From NCBI RefSeq assembly GCF_050589845.1, contig NZ_JBNGPA010000005.1:62001-126000 (forward strand): a DNA stretch of 64,000 nucleotides, written 5' to 3'. This stretch comes from Carboxylicivirga agarovorans (lineage in GTDB: Bacteria > Bacteroidota > Bacteroidia > Bacteroidales > Marinilabiliaceae). The translations under genes were made by a program, and so were the position numbers. The notes beneath the pieces were generated by a model. The model had not been told where the DNA came from, did not search any database, and saw only the letters and a program-made list of their open reading frames with translations. Shown one piece after another: positions 45,101 through 53,984 of this stretch. Position 1 is the first letter of the stretch. Every line of letters starts with the position of its first letter.

Positions 45101-45940
45101 TTCCGAATTTAAACTTAAGCTAAGCTCAGGGATCGAACGCAAGGGAACCGTTGGTAAAACCAATTGAACATCACGTTGATTCAGGGGAGTGCCTTCTAAG
45201 TCAATCTGAAAATCCCCAGTTGACACATAGTGGGCATCTCCAGTAATAAGTGAGTTATTTGTTTTAAGGTAAATACTGTCAGCTTTTAATAATGTTCCTT
45301 TTTTAAGAAAATTAAGCCTGGCCTGCTCTACCTCAAAATCCGGGTTAGCAGATTTAATATTCAATGAACCTAAAGCAACCTCGACATGCTTGTCTTTAAA
45401 ATAACCTCTTGCATTCAGTTTTATCGTTTCAATATCAATTGGATTCATGCCATACTTGAGCTGATAACTTCCATGCCCATTCTCCAATACTATATTCTTA
45501 AAATCTAAGATAAGCGGAAATTCTGATGGTTCATCATTCTTATTCTCGATCAACCTTTCAAGAACATACAACAAATGCATAGTAGCACTGTCTTTATACC
45601 ACAGATTAAAATGAAGAGATTGCATATAAACCGTGTCAAATTCTATGTGTTTTGCCCTTAAGTTGATCAATCGATAACTCACATATAAAGAGTCAATACT
45701 CGCAACCGTTGAGTCTCCTTCTGTTAAGGAAACATCTGTTAAGTGAATGGTATTATACAGGTTTCCTTCTATTTTGCCAATAGCCAACTCTCCATTAAAA
45801 TATGGATTAACAATCTCAAGTACCTTTACTCTAAGGTACTCCCTAAATGACGCCGTTTGCGTATAGATGAGCAACCCAATTAATATCAGTATGATCAGAC
45901 TGAATGCAAGAATCAGATATTTTACAATTTTCTTCAACAT
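42104..45940 (-). CDS. TamB-like translocation/assembly module protein (DUF490)
   Basis: 1278 residues. An N-terminal membrane helix (about 6-28) is followed by a very long beta-rich region typical of TamB/AsmA-like bridge proteins. The conserved C-terminal DUF490 domain covers about 950-1278, with RGRLNIDIPRSTWLKSNDMNIEISGDVDV, GHYILYGRKFNVTEGIITFMGG and DPRLEIRAEY. TamB-type proteins span the periplasm and serve outer-membrane assembly or phospholipid transport. The gene directly follows the BamA/TamA-like gene (1 bp gap), the usual TamA-TamB arrangement. Confidence 0.92.
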   Translation of the reverse strand: MLKKIVKYLILAFSLIILILIGLLIYTQTASFREYLRVKVLEIVNPYFNGELAIGKIEGNLYNTIHLTDVSLTEGDSTVASIDSLYVSYRLINLRAKHIEFDTVYMQSLHFNLWYKDSATMHLLYVLERLIENKNDEPSEFPLILDFKNIVLENGHGSYQLKYGMNPIDIETIKLNARGYFKDKHVEVALGSLNIKSANPDFEVEQARLNFLKKGTLLKADSIYLKTNNSLITGDAHYVSTGDFQIDLEGTPLNQRDVQLVLPTVPLRSIPELSLSLNSEQEELHCDLLLSKGKESVTLQGVFYDLPDAIRNKKLVSEYDVDVSFNEFVPEDWFDMNKTEAYLNGSVEIKGENVFDYKSDLNLRGRFNNSSYQNTVTDTLFIDASQISNHIKADMLVVYNESRSEGHVQIDDLYNKPEYTFNFETRNLDVEVIEPVMENTVVNGHIIISGTHIISNKRNFTTRAQLYDSKVYDIDVDSLVLHSEFSGESMYFDTLAVKIKSNEVVSSGEIHFSSFDYKAQAIVKSRNLDFLEQFKLPDFSFEVANANVNLAGNKDSIEFGGILNVTDFGYAELISDTVIAQLDGRYFADSIVVGGVINGNNLHGDVQMLDTFDISFDYTDKHLRSAISLGKDSSLNVLIESQLSLLDTIGLTLVSTDIKIPGSHFYLTDSMQDIGFYDKSIFIDALEIKDRDNDHFRLKADGVVSANNVENFELNIDSLDLNILNYFTNTPDSIGGKITMALQLTGEPESVILQGNYSLRDFYFRDFVTPALEGQLAYLADTFTVDTWSPELDSSIYANFKVPLKLEIDTSGYDMPLPESFSAELVLDSLELVTPDISEYIHINAGLLLDGRVKAKGEFNKPMFYGQINMKNGYLNNDKQGVYYKDITGQFVFDENKVDIDTFYVGSDKGHYASKGYLLLDSTLVSGKVVASDMATNIKNFHLVQHKNYDVNISGDPFYRTGIEGAPRFGGKVIVNRSSFYIPGLVADDDAKSNTENMPLLVEALQENDSVAIKTEEEIELVPPFIKQLRGRLNIDIPRSTWLKSNDMNIEISGDVDVVKEADYFELFGDVEVVRGHYILYGRKFNVTEGIITFMGGKTQDPRLEIRAEYVFRGSDKEKHTLQLAITEYLSEPEINFTLDDVGITQSDAVSIMVFGKTMDELSYDGQNGIIGSVGSNMLANVVTSSLNSTIGQRFKLDMIEVNSTENWQSAAFVVGKYITNDLFVIYQRGFGETEDDEITPEMVTLEYELNKVLFFRLQSGSSKTSGFDVILKFESSK

Positions 45941-45941
45941 A

Positions 45942-47771
45942 TCAGAAAGGGTTCCCTATATTAAAATGTAACTGCCAGCTTTTTTCATGGTCAAAAATTG
46001 GTCTTGCCAAATCAATACCCACAGGACCAATTGGTGTTTTGACCCTTAAACTAATACCAGCGGCATAATGTAAATCATTAAACCGATAATAAAATGATTC
46101 TTGCCAAACATTACCAACATCACAAAAAACAGCAAACACGATCTTAGGCGCTATTAAGTATCGGTTTTCAATACTCCCCTCAAGTAAACTATTACCACCT
46201 GTAGGCTGCCCTTCATCATCTTTGGGTCCTAATTGAGAACGCCCCCAGCCTCTGACCGAATAACTACCTCCTGCATAAAATCGTTCTTCTATAGGTACCA
46301 GATCATCATTATTTATCATTGTTGCCACACCAACTTTTCCTTTCAATGCCATAGTAACACCGGGTTTTATACCTACGTACTTTTTATACTCGATCAAACT
46401 GCGGTAAAAAGGTATTGATTCATTGATCATAGTACCATTCCGTTTAACATTCACTGCCAATGAATAACCTGTAACCGGATCAAGACGAGGCTCCCCGTTA
46501 AAGAAAACAAAACCAAGTGACACACCGGATTTACTGTAGTGGTCCATATCTGATCCTGAATTCTCGAGCAATGCCGCAGCATCACCTACAAGCGTTGAAT
46601 CGGAGTTCACATCTTCAAGATAAAAATTAACTGATGTATTAAAGCGTTCTGAGAAATGTTGCAGAAAGGTTAAATTAACTCCATATCTATCAATACTATA
46701 AGCAGGCTCATGTTGCCGCATTACAAAAGGATTGATCAAAGCTGAATTAAAAGGAAAAATTACTGCCGGTTGAGTAAACTTAAGTTGAAAGTTATAGGGT
46801 TCAAGGCCCGAATGCTTTCCGTATAAATTGACTCGTCCTGTTCTTGTAATAAATCCAAGATATTGAATATCTGCAAACACCCGGAAATCATCTTCACGTC
46901 CATAACCTACTCCAAAACGCGATGTCCATCGCGGAGCTTCTTTTAAAACAACTAACGTGGGTAAAGTATCTGGCTTTTCTTCACTCAATAGTGTTTTTAT
47001 GGAAGCAACCCTGAACATTCCGAGATTATAGATCTGCTTCTGACTTTCATCAATATCATATTTTGACCAGGTATCGCCTGTTTCAAAACGTAATTGGCGA
47101 ACAACCTTTTTTTCCGGCACCCGTTCGTTTCCTTCAATAACAATGGGACCGAAATAGCAAAGCTTATTGGTTTCAATGAGCCAATTCAATTCAGCTTCTT
47201 TTTTTAATGTGTCAACCTTTAGCTTATGCTTTACTTTCGCGTACGCATAACCCATGTTATTATATTCCTCATTTATAAAAGATTGGTCAGCATAAAACCA
47301 TTCATCCCTGAAGCGTTGCCCCACTTTTAACTCGGACTGCAAGCGAATTTTACGACGAATTTTTCTTGTGAGAAACTCTTCATATTTAACCGAATCAATC
47401 GTGTAACTAATTTTATTCAGTACGATTGGCTTACCCTCGACAATATTGTAAGTCAGTTTCACATTATTGTTACGGGTAATTTTAATTTTCGGATCGTTGA
47501 ACTCTACATCTAAATAACCTTCTTTCTCATAAACATATCTAATTATCTCAAGATTATCTTCATAGAGAGGCATTGTAAAACGATCGGCCTCCTTATCGGA
47601 GAATTTCTCACCTATTCGGGTAACTGCCTTTAGACTAAGGCTTTCCTCAAGTTTTGAATCAGTAATAGCCCTATTTCCTTTGAACTTAACCTTCCTGAGT
47701 TTTTGACGATTCTGTCCAATAGCAGAAAATGAAATTGCGATAAGCAATATTAGAAATAGATGTGTCTTCAA
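45942..47771 (-). CDS. BamA/TamA-family outer-membrane protein
   Basis: 609 residues. A signal peptide (about 1-20) is followed by POTRA-type repeats (about 25-270, with VKFKGNRAITDSKLEESL and GPIVIEGNERVPEKKVVRQL), then a C-terminal 16-strand barrel. The barrel has the family VRGWG motif (SVRGWGRSQLGP), PIGPVGIDLARPI and a final strand ending NIGNPF. The start is a TTG, because a TAA precedes it directly and no ATG occurs before the POTRA region. It probably works with the TamB-like protein downstream. It is shorter than a true BamA, so TamA-like is preferred. Confidence 0.92.
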   Translation of the reverse strand: MKTHLFLILLIAISFSAIGQNRQKLRKVKFKGNRAITDSKLEESLSLKAVTRIGEKFSDKEADRFTMPLYEDNLEIIRYVYEKEGYLDVEFNDPKIKITRNNNVKLTYNIVEGKPIVLNKISYTIDSVKYEEFLTRKIRRKIRLQSELKVGQRFRDEWFYADQSFINEEYNNMGYAYAKVKHKLKVDTLKKEAELNWLIETNKLCYFGPIVIEGNERVPEKKVVRQLRFETGDTWSKYDIDESQKQIYNLGMFRVASIKTLLSEEKPDTLPTLVVLKEAPRWTSRFGVGYGREDDFRVFADIQYLGFITRTGRVNLYGKHSGLEPYNFQLKFTQPAVIFPFNSALINPFVMRQHEPAYSIDRYGVNLTFLQHFSERFNTSVNFYLEDVNSDSTLVGDAAALLENSGSDMDHYSKSGVSLGFVFFNGEPRLDPVTGYSLAVNVKRNGTMINESIPFYRSLIEYKKYVGIKPGVTMALKGKVGVATMINNDDLVPIEERFYAGGSYSVRGWGRSQLGPKDDEGQPTGGNSLLEGSIENRYLIAPKIVFAVFCDVGNVWQESFYYRFNDLHYAAGISLRVKTPIGPVGIDLARPIFDHEKSWQLHFNIGNPF

Positions 47772-47838
47772 TTAAATAATAAATTTAGGGCTCTTAAAAT
47801 TAAGGCTTTTAGCATCAAAGTCAAGGGCATAACTATGC

Positions 47839-48123
47839 TTATTCGAACAAGAGCTGATAAGGTCTTTGAATAGCATCTGTCAACTGCCCCAAAGAAACAT
47901 TTCGTGTAAAGCGATAATACTCCTTACCTTCAAAATACACTAACAAAGTTGGAACTGTAAAAACCTGGTACTGTGCTGCAATAGAAGGTTGCTCTTCTAT
48001 GTTTATATAGTCAAAGGTCATCTTGGGAAATTTCTCAGACAATAACTGTTTCACTTTTGGTTTTAAAACCTTACAAACATTACATCTATCGTGCGAAAAA
48101 TATTTAAGCGAAGGGCTATTCAT
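47839..48123 (-). CDS. Thioredoxin-like protein
   Basis: 94 residues, a minimal thioredoxin fold without a signal peptide. The redox site is Cys14-Asn-Val-Cys17 in HDRCNVCKVLKP. The cis-Pro is in FTVPTLLVYFEGKE. The CNVC site differs from the classical CGPC, so its redox potential may differ. It is 20 bp after ispF on the same strand. It is probably a cytoplasmic thiol-disulfide exchange or detoxification protein. Confidence 0.85.
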   Translation of the reverse strand: MNSPSLKYFSHDRCNVCKVLKPKVKQLLSEKFPKMTFDYINIEEQPSIAAQYQVFTVPTLLVYFEGKEYYRFTRNVSLGQLTDAIQRPYQLLFE

Positions 48124-48143
48124 GGAAGGCCTGTTATTAGTTA

Positions 48144-48623
48144 CTATACTTTATGAATTAAAACAGTAGCGTAAGCTGCAATACCTTTTTGTTCACCTAC
48201 AAACCCAAGTTTTTCAGTTGTAGTGGCTTTTATAGCAACATCTGCAACATCCACATTCATCACCTTTGCTAATGTTGCTTGCATTTCAGGGATTAAACTC
48301 TTCAGCTTAGGACGTTCTAATGCTACTGTACTGTCAATATTCCCCAATTCAAATCCCTCCTGACGTATCAGCTGCATTGTTTTATCCAATAAAAGCTTAC
48401 TGTCAACCCCTTTTAAATTCGGATCAGTATCCGGAAAATGAAAGCCAATATCACGCATATTAGCTGCCCCCAGGAGGGCATCGCAAATAGCGTGTATTAA
48501 CACATCTCCATCTGAATGACCAATACTTCCTCTTGTATGTTCAACTTTTAATCCTCCGATCCACAATTCTTCACCTTCACCTAATTGGTGGACATCGTAA
48601 CCAAATCCTACTTTTATCTTCAT
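48144..48623 (-). CDS. ispF: 2-C-methyl-D-erythritol 2,4-cyclodiphosphate synthase
   Basis: 159 residues, the usual size. It forms the cyclic diphosphate in the MEP isoprenoid pathway. GFGYDVHQL carries the metal-binding Asp and His. GHSDGDVLIHAICDALLGAANMRDIG is the family signature with the third metal ligand, and FPDTDPNLKG follows. A C-terminal segment with KATTTEKLGFVG completes the active site. It is separated from porV by a terminator and precedes the thioredoxin-like gene. Confidence 0.97.
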   Translation of the reverse strand: MKIKVGFGYDVHQLGEGEELWIGGLKVEHTRGSIGHSDGDVLIHAICDALLGAANMRDIGFHFPDTDPNLKGVDSKLLLDKTMQLIRQEGFELGNIDSTVALERPKLKSLIPEMQATLAKVMNVDVADVAIKATTTEKLGFVGEQKGIAAYATVLIHKV

Positions 48624-48638
48624 AGTGCGTAAATAAAA

Positions 48639-48667
48639 AAGACCTTAAGGAATTTCCTTAAGGTCTT
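48639..48667. terminator. Terminator of porV
   Basis: AAGACCTTAAGGAA and its exact complement form a 14-bp stem around one base. It is flanked by an A-run on the left (T-run for the minus strand) and TTTT on the right. It lies 24 bp past the porV stop and can also act on the plus strand. Confidence 0.88.
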
Positions 48668-48690
48668 TTCAAATATAATGAATAAAGTTC

Positions 48691-49851
48691 TTATTTAAAG
48701 TCACTCAAATCAAATGACAGAGAAAAACGCATGGTATTGGCCAAGGGATTGTTTTGCACCATTGGAATAATATAAGAAGCATCCAATGTGAACATATTAA
48801 ACTTCAAACCAAAACCTGCAGAAGCAAATTTGCGGTTTCCTTGATTTTCGTGCTCATGAAAGTATCCTGCACGAATAGCAAATTGCTTATTATACCAGTA
48901 TTCAGCACCAATCGAGAAATTTATCTCTTGCATTTCCTGCTCAAATCCTCCCGGAGCATCACTAAAAGAATCGAATATGGCAGCCGGAACAGATTTATCA
49001 TTGTTAGGATCTACCCAATCATCACCGGCATCTTCCGGCTTAATCTGATTTGATGGCACCAATAGCTTATTAACATCGAATGCGAAAGCTAAGCTATTAT
49101 ATCTGTCAAGCTCCATAGCATAACCAACTCCCAACTTTAAGTTAGTTGGTAAATATTCCTTATTAATACCATCATAGCTTATTTTTGATCCGATATTAGA
49201 AATATTAATACCTGCCGTAAATTCAGCATCATTACGATTTACACGCATTGGTTCTCTGAAATAGAAACCAATATCCGCTGCAAAAGCATCACCGGCCTGC
49301 AAGCTTTCTCCTGTATTTGAATAACCGTTGGTTAGATCAGAACGGATATAGCGAAATGCAACAGCTCCTGAAAATTTATCTGATAATACGCGCGAATAAG
49401 CGGCATCAATTGCAAACTCATTTGGTTTACCTTGATAACCAGGATCATCCGGACCGTTTGAAAAAGTTATTTCACCCATTGAAAAATAACGTATCGATGC
49501 ACTGATTACCTGCATTTTATCTAAACGATAATAAAAGGTTGCAGTGGACATATTAATATCGTCAACCAACTTACGTAACCATGGTGTAAACGAAATAGCA
49601 GCACCCATATCGCCATCGATAAATGCGTACTTGGCCGGATTTAAAAACTGCGAATTCAAATCGGGACTTGTGGCGACACCAGCATCTGCCATACCGGCTG
49701 CCCTGGAATCCGGATTAATATTTAGGAATGGTGCTGCAGTTGTTATGGCATTATTACCATCTGTCTGTGCCTGCAAAGCGCTCAAACTAAACAAGTAAGC
49801 CACCATAACAAGACTTACTTTACTCAATACTTGCTTCATATTTTGATTCAT
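48691..49851 (-). CDS. porV: Type IX secretion outer-membrane protein PorV (LptO)
   Basis: 386 residues with a signal peptide (about 1-28). The 14-strand barrel of the PorV family begins ITTAAPFLNINPDSRAAGMADAGVATSPD and ends MRFSLSFDLSDFK. PorV carries cargo from the type IX translocon to the PorU sortase complex at the cell surface. It is transcribed after porU, 77 bp away, and is followed by a perfect terminator. The neighbouring gldJ completes a typical T9SS gene neighbourhood. Confidence 0.95.
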   Translation of the reverse strand: MNQNMKQVLSKVSLVMVAYLFSLSALQAQTDGNNAITTAAPFLNINPDSRAAGMADAGVATSPDLNSQFLNPAKYAFIDGDMGAAISFTPWLRKLVDDINMSTATFYYRLDKMQVISASIRYFSMGEITFSNGPDDPGYQGKPNEFAIDAAYSRVLSDKFSGAVAFRYIRSDLTNGYSNTGESLQAGDAFAADIGFYFREPMRVNRNDAEFTAGINISNIGSKISYDGINKEYLPTNLKLGVGYAMELDRYNSLAFAFDVNKLLVPSNQIKPEDAGDDWVDPNNDKSVPAAIFDSFSDAPGGFEQEMQEINFSIGAEYWYNKQFAIRAGYFHEHENQGNRKFASAGFGLKFNMFTLDASYIIPMVQNNPLANTMRFSLSFDLSDFK

Positions 49852-49928
49852 AACGTATTACTCTCTTCAAAAATTACTAGTCCATTGGATAAGGTGAGTA
49901 TTTACAAAACTGCAAAAATCACTTTTTA

Positions 49929-52900
49929 TTATTTAACTACCAGTATTTTTTTCGAGAATTTCCCAACTTGATTGTCAGAAGTTTTGATTTCACAATGCAA
50001 AACGTACAATCCACGTTGCAGAGATGATGACGGAGTCCACTCAACAGGGGCTATAGAAGTACCAATAGAAACCTGAGTTGTTTCATGCTGTTCAATTAAT
50101 CTGCCATTCATACTATAGATACTATACGTAACATCTAACACTGCATTAGGTGCATCATGTTTAAACGAGATATTAACTACTTCATTAGTTTCAACCGGAT
50201 TGGGATAGACCTTAGCTTCACTTATTTGTAAGCCTCCACTTTGGCGAACTTCAAAATCTAATGCTGCCATCGACGAATTGTTCAGATTATCCCATACTTT
50301 TAGCTCTAAAGCGTGTTTCCCTTCCGTTAATTGCGGCAATTGATAACTCAGCATACCACTTGTATAGCTATTTAAATCTGACGTGTAGTATGCATTAAGA
50401 TTAATAGGTCGTGTTCGGTTTCCATCAACAACTAAAGTAATATCATGTCCAATACCAACTCCGCTGGTATTAATACCACTCTCATCTGAAAGTTTTGCAT
50501 ATAAAATAGGCTGTGAACCTGTAATATCTCCATTTTCAAATGACGAATCATTCAACCATATAGAGATATCGGGACCCTGAGTGTCATCTGGCGGATTATC
50601 AGAAACACCTCCAATTAATACCGAGTTATCAGCTCCAAAAGACTCTACTCCATCTTCCCCATAAGCATAATAACTTATGCGACCTTGTCCCACATTATAA
50701 CGTATATCTTTGGGAATGATGAAAGAAGCTAAAAATTGATTTCCTGCTATTTCCATCTGTCCCTGGTAAATCTTGTTTTGATACACCTGGTATTCAAAGG
50801 GCACCGCCCCCTTATTACCAAGGGTTTTAACCGTTATTGGCTTATCAAAAACCTGCATTGTTACGACAGCACCAGAAGCATCGGCATCTTTAATTTCACC
50901 CTCTACCTCAGCTAGTGTCAACGCTTTCATTTCTGTCCTGACAGCAGGGTCTTCTTCTCCATTAATACTTTTGGTTTGTATATTTCCCTGCGGATAAGCA
51001 AGCTGCAAAGACGGATCACCCAAGAGCGTGAAATTTAATTTATTGACACTGCCCCCTATATCATTCTTGGTATTTTTAATAACCTCACCAAGTCGCACTT
51101 TATTTCCTTGTTCATCTTCTCTGAAAATATTTTTATAGAAGCTCTTATTTATGACAAAGTTTTCATGTGACCAGGCAATACGTGTCGTAGTAAATAAGGC
51201 AACACCTGCTCCAAGGGGAGATAAAACCACCCACTCGCCGGCAGATATATCATGATAATCATCGTAGCGGCTAAATTCGCATGTTGCAGTTACAAATACC
51301 GGAAGTTTATCAATATTGGTAAAACTCTTTATAGTTGTTATGTCCAATACATTCTCATCAGCTAACTGTCGCTCACTTCCATGACCGGTATAATTAAAAA
51401 GTAATGTGCCATCATTTATTGTTTTCTTTATTGCTTCGTTAACTTCAGGATATCTGTCTCCGGATGAAGTGGTAACCTTAGGATAAGCATCAAAGAAAAT
51501 TTTATTGTGATTATAGGCCGGGTAATCTCCATAAACCTGGGTTGACAAGTCATTAGCCTGCCTCATATGAAGATTACTGTCTCCATCATCAGCCAAAAAA
51601 GTGATATCTGTTTTCCAGGCTCCGGCAGAACTTTCATTAAGGTATTTCTCAACCTTATCAACCATAATCGTTGCCTCATCAATGGTGTTAACCGGGAAAC
51701 GGCCAATTCCGATATCCAGTTTATCAAACAGAATGTTCTGACCTTCATTATCGTCTAAAAAGCCATAATAATCATCAGAAACGTAACACTTTTTGATATC
51801 AATGGAATTATATGACTGATAGGTTAAAATCTTATTGGTGTTATCATCATCATAAGTCCGATTATCATATGAGCCATCACCAAACAACAGAAGACATTTA
51901 AATTTAGCATCTTTTTTATACAGGTAGCGGGCATAATCTCTTATAGCAGTAATATCTGGTGAACCTGAAGAAAATTCATTATATATCTGATAAGGAAATA
52001 CAATTTCACAGTGTAAGCCCGAGTGTTCTTTATGAATTTCAGCCAAACGATTTGCTTCACTTTCGAACAAAGGGTGAGCTATAATTAACATTTCAGGAAC
52101 TGAAATTCCACGAATATCCTGATTTGCCAATGTCTCTTCAAACTCCGGCTGGGGAATATCAGCGGTTAGATCAAAGGCAATGAATTCCTTTAAGTTATCG
52201 GTCTTATAGGTAAATCCTTTTTGACCTGAATAATCTTCAATCACGATATTTTGGGGCGACGTATGGTCAGTAATATCCCAAAGTCGAGTTGAAGAGTTGA
52301 CACCATCAAGATAGAATCGTGTTGAGTTACCCTCGCCTGTTACATCGCTATTTCTGAATTGTAATTGTTTATCTATATTAATAAGGCATTTTGCATTGAG
52401 ACATAAGAAATTGAGCCAGCCGGTGGCTCCGCCCGAACTTGATTCATAAGTTAAGTCAACAGAAACATCATTATTGGATGCATTAAAAACAGACCATGCC
52501 TTCCCTTCATTGGCAAAAGCCCCGACCGTATTGGAGTAATCTATTTTCTGAATCTTTATTTCCTGAACCTCCTTTTCCTCAACATGTGTTCTGAAATTCG
52601 AATTAACATCTGATCGCGCAATCAGGTTAGTATAAATCTTAACTTCCTTATTTAGTACACGGTTATTAAACTCAAATAAATAATTTCTCGTTTGCCCCGG
52701 ATCAAATCTTAAACCGTACCATTCGAGGCCTGACTTTAACAAATTCTGATTATCAAATTCATGAAAAGTATAACTATCAAATTCACTGGTTTCATAGGTA
52801 AATGTTTCAGACACATATTCGCTCTCCTGCACCCGCTTACCTTCTCCATTACTATCTGATAAAAAATAATATGCTACATCAGTATAATCATGCTTTTGAT

Positions 52901-53666
52901 GTTCAAACATATCACTTTGAACGTTATAATTCCAGGCGGTAGGTCCCTGAGCATAAAAGTAGATGGCATCGCCCTCATGGATAACTGAATTTTCAACCAG
53001 GTCTTCGTGACGAAGTTCAGCATTGGGGCGAGGCAACAAATTACCCCCATTACCGAATACATTTACACTTTGGGGCTTAGAAAAACCCCACGATGTTAAC
53101 AACGAGTAGGGTATTCGATGAACGCCTGATTCATTAATCCTTATTTTAACCCATTTGCCACTGCCTAAAACGGAATTACTTTTTACATTTTCAGCGTTTT
53201 TGAGAAAACCTTCAGACTTCTTCTCCGGTAACACAACCGTGTAATCAAATTCATTTATGAGGTGATAGTTTTTTTCAAATTCATCAAAAACCAGCGGTAT
53301 GATTTCCATATGCAGGTAATATTGACCTCTTATACATACTACATGTTTTTTTATCATATCATAACCATCAGTGCTTACTGAATTCAAATAGTTTAATTGA
53401 TGGTCGTTATTAACCTGTGTTGTTTCCAGTGAATATTGAATCTCCAACTCGTCTGCATCTATATAATACGGTAAAGAGCACTGAACAAGTTTTACGGGCA
53501 ACTGACTCTTTTCATCAATGCTTACCTGTTCAGCCAACTGAAATGGTCGGAGTTCATAATCACTTGTTTCGGAACCCAACCATGTAAAAAATTCTTTCCC
53601 TGTGAATGTTTGCGCCTCAACCTGGCAGAAGCACATCAATAATATTATATATAAATATCTACCCAT
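49929..53666 (-). CDS. porU: Type IX secretion sortase PorU
   Basis: 1245 residues with a signal peptide (about 1-18). It removes C-terminal sorting domains from T9SS cargo and attaches the cargo to the surface. The gingipain-like catalytic domain carries His762 in TGHGSERQLA and Cys796 in TATCEFSRYDD, preceded by LLLFGDGSYDNR. The last 85 residues are a T9SS type A sorting domain, with VYPNPVETNEVVNISF and RGLYVLH. The gene is divergent from gldJ and followed by porV. The length is normal for the family. Confidence 0.96.
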   Translation of the reverse strand: MGRYLYIILLMCFCQVEAQTFTGKEFFTWLGSETSDYELRPFQLAEQVSIDEKSQLPVKLVQCSLPYYIDADELEIQYSLETTQVNNDHQLNYLNSVSTDGYDMIKKHVVCIRGQYYLHMEIIPLVFDEFEKNYHLINEFDYTVVLPEKKSEGFLKNAENVKSNSVLGSGKWVKIRINESGVHRIPYSLLTSWGFSKPQSVNVFGNGGNLLPRPNAELRHEDLVENSVIHEGDAIYFYAQGPTAWNYNVQSDMFEHQKHDYTDVAYYFLSDSNGEGKRVQESEYVSETFTYETSEFDSYTFHEFDNQNLLKSGLEWYGLRFDPGQTRNYLFEFNNRVLNKEVKIYTNLIARSDVNSNFRTHVEEKEVQEIKIQKIDYSNTVGAFANEGKAWSVFNASNNDVSVDLTYESSSGGATGWLNFLCLNAKCLINIDKQLQFRNSDVTGEGNSTRFYLDGVNSSTRLWDITDHTSPQNIVIEDYSGQKGFTYKTDNLKEFIAFDLTADIPQPEFEETLANQDIRGISVPEMLIIAHPLFESEANRLAEIHKEHSGLHCEIVFPYQIYNEFSSGSPDITAIRDYARYLYKKDAKFKCLLLFGDGSYDNRTYDDDNTNKILTYQSYNSIDIKKCYVSDDYYGFLDDNEGQNILFDKLDIGIGRFPVNTIDEATIMVDKVEKYLNESSAGAWKTDITFLADDGDSNLHMRQANDLSTQVYGDYPAYNHNKIFFDAYPKVTTSSGDRYPEVNEAIKKTINDGTLLFNYTGHGSERQLADENVLDITTIKSFTNIDKLPVFVTATCEFSRYDDYHDISAGEWVVLSPLGAGVALFTTTRIAWSHENFVINKSFYKNIFREDEQGNKVRLGEVIKNTKNDIGGSVNKLNFTLLGDPSLQLAYPQGNIQTKSINGEEDPAVRTEMKALTLAEVEGEIKDADASGAVVTMQVFDKPITVKTLGNKGAVPFEYQVYQNKIYQGQMEIAGNQFLASFIIPKDIRYNVGQGRISYYAYGEDGVESFGADNSVLIGGVSDNPPDDTQGPDISIWLNDSSFENGDITGSQPILYAKLSDESGINTSGVGIGHDITLVVDGNRTRPINLNAYYTSDLNSYTSGMLSYQLPQLTEGKHALELKVWDNLNNSSMAALDFEVRQSGGLQISEAKVYPNPVETNEVVNISFKHDAPNAVLDVTYSIYSMNGRLIEQHETTQVSIGTSIAPVEWTPSSSLQRGLYVLHCEIKTSDNQVGKFSKKILVVK

Positions 53667-53889
53667 TATCTTTCTTTAATAACCTGACTTAGATTACACT
53701 AATAACAACAACCTACTTCACATTATACTTCATTCAAGTACATTTGTTCATCAAAAACGACAAAAATAGCTATAACTGTACAAGAATTTTCTATTTTTAA
53801 CGTTCTGAATCTTGAAAAATTGTATTGTTAGCATTTAGTTAGCTATTAAAAAAATAGTTCGAAAAAGGAGCTTAGCTATAACCTTTTTA

Positions 53890-53897
53890 TATTTTTG
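53890..53897 (+). promoter_or_regulatory. -7 element of gldJ
   Basis: TATTTTTG matches TAnnTTTG and predicts a leader of about 80 nt for gldJ. There is no good TTTG at -33. The rest of the 318-bp porU-gldJ gap is AT-rich and shows no gene. Confidence 0.4.
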
Positions 53898-53984
53898 CAG
53901 TATAATGGAGTCAGTTACACATCAAACGTGTGTGATTACTAAGTTTGTAAATAATTGATAATTAGAATACAATATCAAAGTGCT